DNA of 64,000 nucleotides from Chitinophaga sp. GbtcB8. Its GTDB lineage: Bacteria; Bacteroidota; Bacteroidia; Chitinophagales; Chitinophagaceae. Below the pieces are notes generated by a model that did not search any database, was not told where the DNA came from, and saw only the letters and a list, made by a program, of their open reading frames with translations. Positions 1 to 7,740 of the stretch are shown in pieces. Position 1 is the first letter of the stretch, and each line of letters begins with the position of its first letter. Location of the stretch: positions 124,001 through 188,000 of the forward strand of contig NZ_JAGXJN010000006.1 in assembly GCF_019091455.1 (NCBI RefSeq), written 5' to 3'. A program made the translations under genes and the position numbers.

Positions 1-2
1 AC

Positions 3-2087
3 CTGGCAGAAGGCATTTTCAGCGGGCCATGCGGCATTACTGATCACCTTTCAAACGGGGTAATGAATGACGGATGGTGGTATGAGTGTTCCATCAGCTA
101 TAACGTTTGGTGCGCCAGCGAATTTTCCCAGATAGCCCTGGCCCTGGAACCCTGGGGCATTAACTTTAAAGATATGCGCCTGCCTTCCGGCACCACGCGT
201 TATTACTCGCTGATGCCCGACATGATGCAGCCGGGTTTGTACGGCATGAACTTCGACAAATGGGGGCCGGTAACCAAGAACAGCACCGGTATTAAAGATA
301 TGTGGGATGCGCTGCCCTCTTTTACAGATTACCGGGGTATTATGTTTGCCGTAAATGATGCACAGGAAAACCTGGTAACCGGCCAGCCTTTTGAGCTGGC
401 TTATTATCTGTATCATGATCCTGAATATGCAGCCATCATCCGCAGAAGTAGTGAAAGGGACTTGTTATATGGTGTGCCGGAGCTGCCGCAGGTATCCTCT
501 GTATTAACAGGTAAATCGGCCTTTGCAGACAATATGGGCATTGTAATGTTACGCTCCGGTAAAAGCGGCAGGCCGCAGCGGGAGCAGATCCAGGCAGCGC
601 TGCATTACGGTACCCATGGCGGCTTTCATGGCCACTTTGACCGTACTAACCTGCTGAACCTGAGCCGGTATGGCCGCAGCTTTTATAATCCGGAAATGGT
701 GTGGTACGGTTACGGCAATTTCATGTATAAATTCTATGTACAAACATCCATGTCAAAGAACATGGTAGTAGTGGATCAGAAAATGCAGGAGCCGGTTGAA
801 AGCCATCGTACCCTTTTTTATACCGGCAGCAAAATGCAGGCAACCGTGGTGGAAACCAAAGCAAGATGGTCAAACCCGCCTTATGGTGGTATGCAGTACG
901 AAGAACGCGGCGGTATTTCTTTCGCAGAAAAATGCTGGCAGGAAGGCCGCTCAGTGCCCACACCAGCCGGAGCGCCTGCCTATGGCGCTGTTACCGGGTA
1001 TACGGAACCGGTGTTCCAGCGCCGCCTCATGATTGTAACAGATGATTATGTAGTGCTGGCCGACTATGTAAAAGCACAGCAGGAACATACCTATGACTGG
1101 CTGTTTAACGCCAAAGGATTTAAAGGCGTCACCGCAAACGAAAAACAATTTGCACGCCACACCGCACAAATGAATACCGACCCGCTGGGCAGCGCGCAGT
1201 TCATTACAGATTGCAGCTGGCGGAACGTAAACGGAGCTGCCAAAGCCGCATTCGGCACCTGCTGGGGCAAGGATTGTGATAACAGCGGCACCCGCGCGCC
1301 TAATAGTGAGGATGGCGTTTTACAGCTGGATGTATACAATGTTTGGCCTTTACAAACAGAGATCATGACAGCTACCACGCCTGAAGATCATGGCATCAGT
1401 AACCAGGTAGTATATACGATAAAAGGTGATGGCAGCACCCTGAAAAAAGATAGCACCGGTGCATGGATCCTGGGTACGGCAGATATTGACCTGCCGCTTA
1501 ATAATGTAAAACAGCTGTCGCTGGAATTGCGTTTGAGAGCTGCTTCAAATCCGGCCCTGTTCTGGGGTAATGCCATCATTGTATTGCAAAATGGAAAGAA
1601 CATACCGTTAAGCAGCTTACCCATTACATATACCAACATCCGGCAGCCTGCGGTGAAAAATAAAGATTACCTGGGCGGGCCGGTGAAGCTAAGCGGCGAT
1701 TCTATGTTAACCGCGCTGGCAGCTACGCCTGAAGATGTTTCACAGCCTGCAACAGTAAGCATTGATCTTGGCAGTATAAAAGCAGTACGGTTAAAAGTAA
1801 AGCTGGGCAGCGATTATCCTTTTGGTGATGAAACACCCAGAAGGAAAACCTATGCGGTGCGCAGCAAGGGCCGGCAGGCGGTATACCTTTCTGTAATTGA
1901 GCCGTATGAAAATAAGGCAGTGATCAAAAGCGTGCAGGCCACTGCTGCAGACAAGCTACGCGTGGAGCTGCTGGATGGCAGGGTACAGGAGTTTAACATC
2001 AGCCATCTTGAGCAGGAAACAGAGAAGGTAAAGGTAACAATGACGGAAAAGAACGGCACAGCCATCACAAAGGAAGAAACACATTGA
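3..2087 (+). CDS. Heparinase II/III-like polysaccharide lyase, 5'-truncated by window edge
   Basis: The reading frame is open from base 3, upstream of the first ATG (63), so the start lies outside the window; 694 residues are visible. The motif HYGTHGGFHGHFDRTN (about 602-646) is the His/Asp-rich core of heparinase II/III-type lyases, which cleave uronic-acid glycans by beta-elimination in the periplasm or at the surface. The fragment holds the end of the alpha/alpha toroid, the catalytic beta-sandwich and a C-terminal beta-rich extension. The stop TGA lies 2 nt before the ATG of the GH97 gene, so the two are translationally linked, as expected for a polysaccharide-use operon. The exact substrate (alginate, heparin-like or other uronan) cannot be told. 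Confidence is high for the superfamily and low for the PL family. Confidence 0.85.
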   Translation: MAEGIFSGPCGITDHLSNGVMNDGWWYECSISYNVWCASEFSQIALALEPWGINFKDMRLPSGTTRYYSLMPDMMQPGLYGMNFDKWGPVTKNSTGIKDMWDALPSFTDYRGIMFAVNDAQENLVTGQPFELAYYLYHDPEYAAIIRRSSERDLLYGVPELPQVSSVLTGKSAFADNMGIVMLRSGKSGRPQREQIQAALHYGTHGGFHGHFDRTNLLNLSRYGRSFYNPEMVWYGYGNFMYKFYVQTSMSKNMVVVDQKMQEPVESHRTLFYTGSKMQATVVETKARWSNPPYGGMQYEERGGISFAEKCWQEGRSVPTPAGAPAYGAVTGYTEPVFQRRLMIVTDDYVVLADYVKAQQEHTYDWLFNAKGFKGVTANEKQFARHTAQMNTDPLGSAQFITDCSWRNVNGAAKAAFGTCWGKDCDNSGTRAPNSEDGVLQLDVYNVWPLQTEIMTATTPEDHGISNQVVYTIKGDGSTLKKDSTGAWILGTADIDLPLNNVKQLSLELRLRAASNPALFWGNAIIVLQNGKNIPLSSLPITYTNIRQPAVKNKDYLGGPVKLSGDSMLTALAATPEDVSQPATVSIDLGSIKAVRLKVKLGSDYPFGDETPRRKTYAVRSKGRQAVYLSVIEPYENKAVIKSVQATAADKLRVELLDGRVQEFNISHLEQETEKVKVTMTEKNGTAITKEETH

Positions 2088-2089
2088 AA

Positions 2090-3994
2090 ATGAGCGGAAC
2101 TAATTATCTAAGCAAGGCTTTTAAATATGCCGGTTTTATTTTTTGCTGTTTATGTACAGGTGTTGGTTATGGGCAGTCGCCAACAAAGGTAACTTTCTCA
2201 TCGCCGGACAGTAACCTGGTAGCTAAGTTTTACCAGGTGCAGGAAGGGAAGGGTAAAACCATGTATTACGAGGTAAGCTATAAGGGCAAAACCGTAATAC
2301 GCCCGTCTGTACTGGATATTCTGCTGGATAATCATTTATCAGAAAGCGCCATGGCGCTAAAGGTAGATACGTTTACCCCCTGGACATCCAACCTGGTAAT
2401 ACAACATATTACCCGGCAACAGCAGGATACCAGCTGGATACCGGTAACAGGGGAGCGGTCGGTAATACGCGATCATTACAATGCCGTTACCATTGCCATG
2501 GAAAAAGCAGGTAACCCGGTGTATCATATGAATATAGAAATGCGGGCCTACAATGAGGGCATTGCCATCCGCTATTACTTTCCGCTAAATGAAAAAGGAA
2601 GCTATTACCACGTTACGGCCGAACATACCGAGTTTGCTTTACCCGCTGGCAGTACTGCCTTCCATGCTTTATGGGGGCAGGCTGCCTACCGGGAGCTGCC
2701 TTTGAAAAACTGGCCTGGTGAAGCAGAACGCCCACTCACCTTAAAGCTGCCCAATGGCTTATACGCCTGCCTGGCGGAAGCGCAGATGGTGGACTATGCA
2801 AGAACCAAATTTGCCTTACATCCGCAAAAGCCTAATACCATTATAACGGCTATGTATACACCGGCCGACCTGATCTCACCTTTTGCAACGCCCTGGCGGC
2901 TGATCATGGTGGCTGAGCAGCCTGGCCGTTTAATAGAAAATGATTTTGTGCTGCTGAACCTGAACCAGCCAACCGGTATTAAGGATCTGAGCTGGATAAA
3001 ACCCGGCAAGATCTTTCGGGTAATGTCGCAAACAACCGCTGATGCCAAAGCCGGTATTGACTTTGCGGTAAAGCGCCACCTGCAGTATATCCTGTTCGAC
3101 TGGAAATGGTACGGTCCTGCCTTTGATTTTAATGCAGACGCTACCAAAGTAGCGATTCCCGATTTTGACCTGCCGGGTATCATACAATACGGGAAGGAAA
3201 GAGGTATTGGTGTTTGGTTATATGTAAACCAGCAGGCATTGCTGAAACAGTCCGACTCACTATTCCGGGTATACGAACAATGGGGCGTAAAAGGCGTAAA
3301 ATTCGGCTTTGTGCAGGCAGGCTCCCACCGCTGGACCACCTGGCTGGAAGAAATGTTTAATAAAGCAGCCGGAAGCCATATGATGGTAAATGTGCACGAT
3401 GACTGGCGCCCTACCGGTGAGCAGCGTACCTGGCCCAATTTAATGAGCGCAGAAGGCATTCGCGGCAACGAGGAAATGCCGGATGCCACCCACAATACTA
3501 TTTTGCCCTTTACCCGTTACATTGCCGGCGCCGCTGATTATACCATTTGTTATTATGATCCGCGCATAAAAACCACACATGCGCATCAGCTGGCGCTGGC
3601 AGCCATTTATTACAGTCCACTGCAAACCCTTTACTGGTATGATAAGCCGGAGCTGAGCAAAGGAGAGCCGGAGCTGGAGTTCTGGGATCATATACCCAGC
3701 ACCTGGGATGAGACCCGGGTGCTGCAGGGAACCCCTGGCCAGTATATTTCCGTAGCCCGCAGAAAAGGCGCGGAATGGTTTGTAGGCACCATTACTAACA
3801 ATAACGCACGTACGCTGCAGCTGGCGTTTAACTTTTTACCGGCCGGGAAAACTTTTACCGCTAAGTTCTACAGTGATGATCCTGCGGCTGATACACCTAC
3901 TAAAGTAAGAACGGAACAACGTAACGTTGATGCAAATACGATCTTGGACATCAAGCTGCCTGCCTCGGGCGGGCTTGCAGTGTGGGTGTATTAA
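2090..3994 (+). CDS. GH97 family glycoside hydrolase, secreted
   Basis: 634 residues, the usual GH97 size. A hydrophobic signal segment (AGFIFCCLCTGVGYGQ) is followed by the N-terminal beta-supersandwich, a TIM barrel (ILFDWKWYGP, GVWLYVNQQ, GVKGVKFGFVQ, MMVNVHDDWRPTGEQRTWPN, SAEGIRGNEEMPDATHN) and a C-terminal beta domain. The family includes SusB-type alpha-glucosidases (inverting, Glu bases) and alpha-galactosidases (retaining, Asp nucleophile). Here strand 4 reads KFGF, with Gly where I would expect the retaining Asp, so an inverting SusB-like mechanism is more likely (inference). I chose the ATG at 2090 over the in-frame TTG at 2084, because it follows the lyase stop by 2 nt. It probably acts on oligosaccharides released by the upstream lyase. 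Confidence 0.9.
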   Translation: MSGTNYLSKAFKYAGFIFCCLCTGVGYGQSPTKVTFSSPDSNLVAKFYQVQEGKGKTMYYEVSYKGKTVIRPSVLDILLDNHLSESAMALKVDTFTPWTSNLVIQHITRQQQDTSWIPVTGERSVIRDHYNAVTIAMEKAGNPVYHMNIEMRAYNEGIAIRYYFPLNEKGSYYHVTAEHTEFALPAGSTAFHALWGQAAYRELPLKNWPGEAERPLTLKLPNGLYACLAEAQMVDYARTKFALHPQKPNTIITAMYTPADLISPFATPWRLIMVAEQPGRLIENDFVLLNLNQPTGIKDLSWIKPGKIFRVMSQTTADAKAGIDFAVKRHLQYILFDWKWYGPAFDFNADATKVAIPDFDLPGIIQYGKERGIGVWLYVNQQALLKQSDSLFRVYEQWGVKGVKFGFVQAGSHRWTTWLEEMFNKAAGSHMMVNVHDDWRPTGEQRTWPNLMSAEGIRGNEEMPDATHNTILPFTRYIAGAADYTICYYDPRIKTTHAHQLALAAIYYSPLQTLYWYDKPELSKGEPELEFWDHIPSTWDETRVLQGTPGQYISVARRKGAEWFVGTITNNNARTLQLAFNFLPAGKTFTAKFYSDDPAADTPTKVRTEQRNVDANTILDIKLPASGGLAVWVY

Positions 3995-4008
3995 AACCGG
4001 ACACTCCC

Positions 4009-4024
4009 TATCCAGAAACGGACA
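4009..4024. promoter_or_regulatory. Imperfect TGTCCG-N4-CGGACA-type inverted repeat upstream of FtsX-like permease
   Basis: Reads TATCCA-GAAA-CGGACA, and a second CGGACA half-site lies at 3998-4003. The perfect form of the same dyad occurs at 17360-17375, upstream of the other FtsX-like permease in the window. This suggests a shared transcription-factor site; the factor is unknown. Confidence 0.4.
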
Positions 4025-4104
4025 TATGCGTTTATTTTTTATTTCTTATAAATTGAAAAATAATATCATAAGATCGGGCATATAATTCGTTTATATTGAT
4101 CCCT

Positions 4105-6546
4105 ATGTTTAAAAGCTACTTCAAAATAGCGTGGAGAAATCTCCTGAGAAATAAGATCAATGCATTTATAAACATTGCCGGCTTAGCGCTTGGTATAAGC
4201 GCCAGCATGGCCATATACCTGGTGGTGAGCTTTGAATTGAGCTATAAGAAGGGTTTTCCGGACACAGAGCGGATCTACCGCGTGGTTTGGGGTAACTCAG
4301 GCGCTGTTCCGGATCCTGTTGCTTCTGCGCTTAGGGATGAAGCAGGCAGCCTTAAAACGCTTGTCCGTTTTCATAACTACGATGCTAAAGTGGCTGTACC
4401 CGGTAATGAAGGAACCGGAAAGCTGTTCGATTATCCGCAGTGGGGCAGAGAGAGATCGGATATCGTTATTGCAGAACCGCAATACTTTTCCATTTTCAAA
4501 TATCAGTGGCTGGCCGGAGATGCTGCCACCGCGCTAAGCGCTCCTTTTTTAGTAGTGCTCACGGAAAGCAAAGCTTATAAATATTTTGGCAGGCAGCCTT
4601 TTGAGGACATGATAGGGCGGACCATTGTTTATAATGATTCCTTGACGCTAACCGTATCAGGCATTGTAAAAGATCCTGCTAAGAACACTGTGTTTCCTTT
4701 CCGGGATTTCATTTCTTTCATGACGGTAGATCACAGCTTCCTGAAGAACGAATTTCGCTTTAACAATTGGGAGGAAGCAAATATCGGCGCCCAGACCTTT
4801 GTTAAGCTAAGAGAAGGCGTTACTGCACAGAGTTTTAATTCCCGGCTTGCAGCATTTGCCCGCCGCCATTTATCGAAAAATGCATTGAAAGATGGGACCT
4901 TACAGTTACAACCGCTGTCAGATATGCATTTTAACAGCAATTATGCGGACCTGTACTCACCCAGGGTACACCTGCCAACCCTGTATGCGCTGATGTTGAT
5001 TGCCGGGTTTATACTGCTTGCTGCAGTCATTAACTTCATTAACCTCTCTACTGCACAATCCATGGTAAGGGCGCGGGAGATCGGCATACGCAAAGTGCTG
5101 GGCGGCAACCGCTTTGGCGTTATGATCCAGTTCCTGAGCGAAACCTTTATGCTAACCGTGTTTGCAGCAATAGTGGCCTTGCTTTGCCTGCCGCCGCTTT
5201 TAACTCTTTTCAGATCAATGATACCGGATGGCGCCGGCCTCCGGCTTTTTCAGCCTGCCACGCTTATCTTCCTGCTGCTGATCACAATAGTTACTACACT
5301 GCTTGCGGGCTGGTATCCTGCACGTGTTTTATCCGGCTATTTACCCGTTACCAATCTGAAAGGCGACACCGGCCCAAAGAACCACCGGCAGGAATACCTG
5401 CGGAAAGGACTGGTGGTTTTCCAGTTTACCATTTCTCTGGTATTTATGATAGCGACGCTGGTCATTGGGAACCAGGTGCGTTTTATGATGAATAAGGATA
5501 TGGGCTTCACGAAAGATGCTATTATTACGGTAGACAAAAAGAATATGGCTTCCCACAGCCGGCATAACATACTGGTAGAAAAGATCCGGCAGCTGCCGGA
5601 AGTGGAAATGGTAAGTGTAAGCGATGGTACTCCTGCTGCTGTAGAGCATTTCCATTTACCGCTTTCCAACAAAGGAACGCATGCAGAATGCCAGCCAGAG
5701 TGGGTGGATACAAACTTTGTACCCTTGTACCAGCTGAAGCTGAAAGCAGGCCGTAACCTCCAGGCTTCCGATACCATGCGGGAAATGCTGATCAACGAAA
5801 CAGCTGCAAAGGCATTAGGATTTGCTTCGCCGGAGCTGGCCGTTGGTCAGCTGGTAGAGACCATTGCCATTGACGTTAGTACCGGCAGCGTACGAAATGT
5901 ACTATGCCCTGTTGTTGGTGTGCTGGCTGATTTTCACCTGCAGTCATTGCACACCGCCATTAAGCCCACCTTCTTTAGCACCAGTAAGGAATTTTCCTGG
6001 TGTATAAACATTAAGCTCAGTAATATCAGCCGGCAGCCGGGTCACCTGAAAGCAACGCTGGAAAAAATTGAACGGATCTGGACATCCGTTTATCCCGCTG
6101 AAGTGTTCCACTATGATTTTTTCGATGCCACCGTTGCCCGCTTCTATGAAAATGAGCAGCGTACCGCCCGGCTTATAAATACCGCTATGGTAATTGCCAT
6201 CTTTATTTCCTGTATGGGATTATTTGGCCTGGCGGCATTCACGGCAAGACGGCGTATAAAAGAAATTGGTATCCGCAAGCTGCTGGGGGCCAGTGTAGCC
6301 AACATTGTGCTGATGCTGAATAAGGAATTCATCCTATTGATCATGATCGCCATCATCGCCGCGGCTCCCTTTGCCTGGTACCTGTTGAATAAATGGCTGG
6401 AGAATTTTGCATACACCGTTAATATAACCTGGTTTACATTTTTACTGGCCGGTACTATAGCGATTGTAATAGCCCTGGCAACAGTAAGCCATCTGGCTAT
6501 CAGGGCTGCAACTATGAATCCGGCTAAGAGTTTGCGGACGGAATAG
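4105..6546 (+). CDS. FtsX/MacB-like ABC transporter permease
   Basis: 813 residues from ATG 4105; the TTG at 4096 only adds three residues before the family's standard N-terminus, MFKSYFKIAWRNLLRNK. The protein has a first membrane helix, a MacB-type periplasmic domain, a central FtsX core (AREIGIRKVLGGNRFGVMIQFL), a second periplasmic domain and a C-terminal FtsX core (RRRIKEIGIRKLLGASVANIVLM) with the last helices, giving eight helices overall. Bacteroidota carry many of these mechanotransmission-type permeases without an adjacent ATPase, and the substrate is unknown. It is not clearly in an operon: about 110 nt separate it from the GH97 gene, and that gap holds a CGGACA dyad shared with the paralogue at 17466. 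Confidence 0.92.
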   Translation: MFKSYFKIAWRNLLRNKINAFINIAGLALGISASMAIYLVVSFELSYKKGFPDTERIYRVVWGNSGAVPDPVASALRDEAGSLKTLVRFHNYDAKVAVPGNEGTGKLFDYPQWGRERSDIVIAEPQYFSIFKYQWLAGDAATALSAPFLVVLTESKAYKYFGRQPFEDMIGRTIVYNDSLTLTVSGIVKDPAKNTVFPFRDFISFMTVDHSFLKNEFRFNNWEEANIGAQTFVKLREGVTAQSFNSRLAAFARRHLSKNALKDGTLQLQPLSDMHFNSNYADLYSPRVHLPTLYALMLIAGFILLAAVINFINLSTAQSMVRAREIGIRKVLGGNRFGVMIQFLSETFMLTVFAAIVALLCLPPLLTLFRSMIPDGAGLRLFQPATLIFLLLITIVTTLLAGWYPARVLSGYLPVTNLKGDTGPKNHRQEYLRKGLVVFQFTISLVFMIATLVIGNQVRFMMNKDMGFTKDAIITVDKKNMASHSRHNILVEKIRQLPEVEMVSVSDGTPAAVEHFHLPLSNKGTHAECQPEWVDTNFVPLYQLKLKAGRNLQASDTMREMLINETAAKALGFASPELAVGQLVETIAIDVSTGSVRNVLCPVVGVLADFHLQSLHTAIKPTFFSTSKEFSWCINIKLSNISRQPGHLKATLEKIERIWTSVYPAEVFHYDFFDATVARFYENEQRTARLINTAMVIAIFISCMGLFGLAAFTARRRIKEIGIRKLLGASVANIVLMLNKEFILLIMIAIIAAAPFAWYLLNKWLENFAYTVNITWFTFLLAGTIAIVIALATVSHLAIRAATMNPAKSLRTE

Positions 6547-6561
6547 TTTGCGGCAGGCGTG

Positions 6562-6650
6562 TTGCCCTTATTGCTATCTTCGAAGGCATTGGCCTTAATG
6601 ATTTCCCTACCGCATCGAAAAAAGAAAGTCCTGGATAAACGCCGCTTATA
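6562..6650 (+). pseudogene. Remnant of a DUF6249-type gene 3' end
   Basis: About 88 bases align with the last codons of the intact DUF6249 gene (12635-12723) at roughly 80% identity by eye: a shared 19-base block at the start, then TACCGCATCGAAAAAA, then CTGGATAAACGCC near the stop. A small indel near 6601 breaks the frame, so the remnant reads out of phase and stops early. Only the 3' tail is present. It points to an old duplication or rearrangement at the left edge of the AT-rich island. Confidence 0.75.
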
Positions 6651-6710
6651 AAAAGAATGTCAACCAATGAGGCGTTTAAATACTGCTGGAAAAAAAGGAT
6701 ACTCCTTATT

Positions 6711-6833
6711 ACCTGTTGAGATAACACTAAGCGATGTTTTCGGTGAAATATTATACAAGGTGCAGGAGAAGATAACCCGCATGTGTTTGATATGAAGGCG
6801 TTACCGGCAGGCGTTACTTTGTTACGCTGGTAA
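6711..6833 (+). pseudogene. Remnant of a T9SS type A sorting-domain C-terminus
   Basis: One frame (6715-6768) gives LPVEITLSDVFGEILYKVQE, and a different frame (6771-6830) gives DNPHVFDMKALPAGVTLLRW followed by a stop. Joined, these match the usual C-terminal secretion signal of type IX cargo (beta-strand, D-x-x-G, then a D-x-xx-LPAGVYLLR-type ending). A one-base loss near 6769 explains the break. No upstream coding part is recognisable, so this looks like the last trace of a lost secreted protein. Confidence 0.6.
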
Positions 6834-6994
6834 ATAGGAGCAGGCGGTTTACGGTAATGTGTTAAAAGATGTGAGGCAAGAGGAAAGTATATATTGAATA
6901 ATAATTATATTACAGTGTTTTATCCTTAGATTGATTGATGATACCCAAAGATTTCTTACCTTTTAAAAGAATGAAATGATTAATCCCAAAACCA

Positions 6995-7726
6995 ATGGCT
7001 TTAATTTCGGTGCAAAATGTGGACATATTTCAAGGGAATAGCCTTATTCTTAGCGACGTATCTTTCAAGATAAATAAAGGGGAATTCATTTATATTGTCG
7101 GTAAGACCGGCGCAGGCAAGTCATCTCTTTTAAAGACGCTTACTGGTGAGATATCTATCAAAAAGGGCAAGGTTAATGTTGGCGGTTTTGAAGTCAATGA
7201 ATTAACTGAGACATCGCTTCCCTTTTATAGGCGCGAAATTGGAATAGCAAGTTTTGAAAGCCCAATTCTTGATGTTCCTTGCAGTTTTCACGATATCTTT
7301 ATCACTGCGCTTAAAGCAGCGGGATGGCGGGACTTAAAGCTGATGAAAGAAAGAATTCACACTGTTTGCTCTGATTTTGGTGTTCAAAAGTTTCTCTATA
7401 GAAGACTAACGGAATTATCGATGGGCCAATATTACCAGTTTAGAATAACACTCGCATTTCTTAATATGCCCAAAGTCATCTTTCTTGATGGTATAAGTAA
7501 GTATTTTGACCCGGAAACGAATGAAAACTTAATGCAGGTATTTATTAGCTATGTCAAAAAATGGGAGTGTACTATACTGATGGCTACACATGATTATATT
7601 TCTATTAACCGATATCCGAATCGGCTTTTAACAATTTCAAACGGTCAATTATTAGATGAGGAGGATCCGGAATATTATTCCAAAATTGAAACCGAAGTAA
7701 AAAGCATTATTTATGTTTTCGATTAA
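6995..7726 (+). CDS. Degenerate FtsE-like ABC ATPase
   Basis: 243 residues whose start (MALISVQNVDIFQG) and overall layout match Bacteroidota FtsE, the cell-division ATPase that pairs with FtsX. Walker A is intact (GKTGAGKSS, 36-44) and the H-loop His is present (MATHD, His199). Other ATPase motifs are altered: the Q-loop Gln is replaced (GIASFESP), the signature is LSMGQ (141-145) instead of LSGGQ/E, and Walker B ends FLDG (Asp165-Gly166), losing the catalytic Glu. It probably binds ATP but hydrolyses it poorly, if at all. The base composition is AT-rich, unlike the flanking genes. Only 14 nt separate it from the NACHT gene, so co-transcription is likely. It is not the housekeeping ftsE; a sensor, decoy or adaptor role is inference. 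Confidence 0.8.
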   Translation: MALISVQNVDIFQGNSLILSDVSFKINKGEFIYIVGKTGAGKSSLLKTLTGEISIKKGKVNVGGFEVNELTETSLPFYRREIGIASFESPILDVPCSFHDIFITALKAAGWRDLKLMKERIHTVCSDFGVQKFLYRRLTELSMGQYYQFRITLAFLNMPKVIFLDGISKYFDPETNENLMQVFISYVKKWECTILMATHDYISINRYPNRLLTISNGQLLDEEDPEYYSKIETEVKSIIYVFD

Positions 7727-7740
7727 ATAAACTGAAGCAA

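Larger units (their letters stand above)
6547..6994. other. Gene-poor stretch with two decayed gene ends
   Basis: 448 bases with no intact gene. It contains a frameshifted copy of the 3' end of a DUF6249-type gene (6562-6650) and a frameshifted T9SS sorting-domain end (6711-6833). The remaining 160 bases before the FtsE-like gene are AT-rich and probably hold the island's promoter, but I see no confident -33/-7 pair. Confidence 0.7.

Noticed and set aside
2794..3495. Minus-strand open frame of 233 codons
   Set aside because: It lies entirely inside the GH97 coding region, whose conserved motifs are unbroken; the reverse translation has no recognisable family.
4105..7726. FtsX-like permease plus FtsE-like ATPase as one transporter operon
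   Set aside because: They are separated by 448 bases containing two pseudogene remnants, differ in base composition, and the ATPase lacks hydrolysis motifs. A functional FtsEX-type pair is unlikely.
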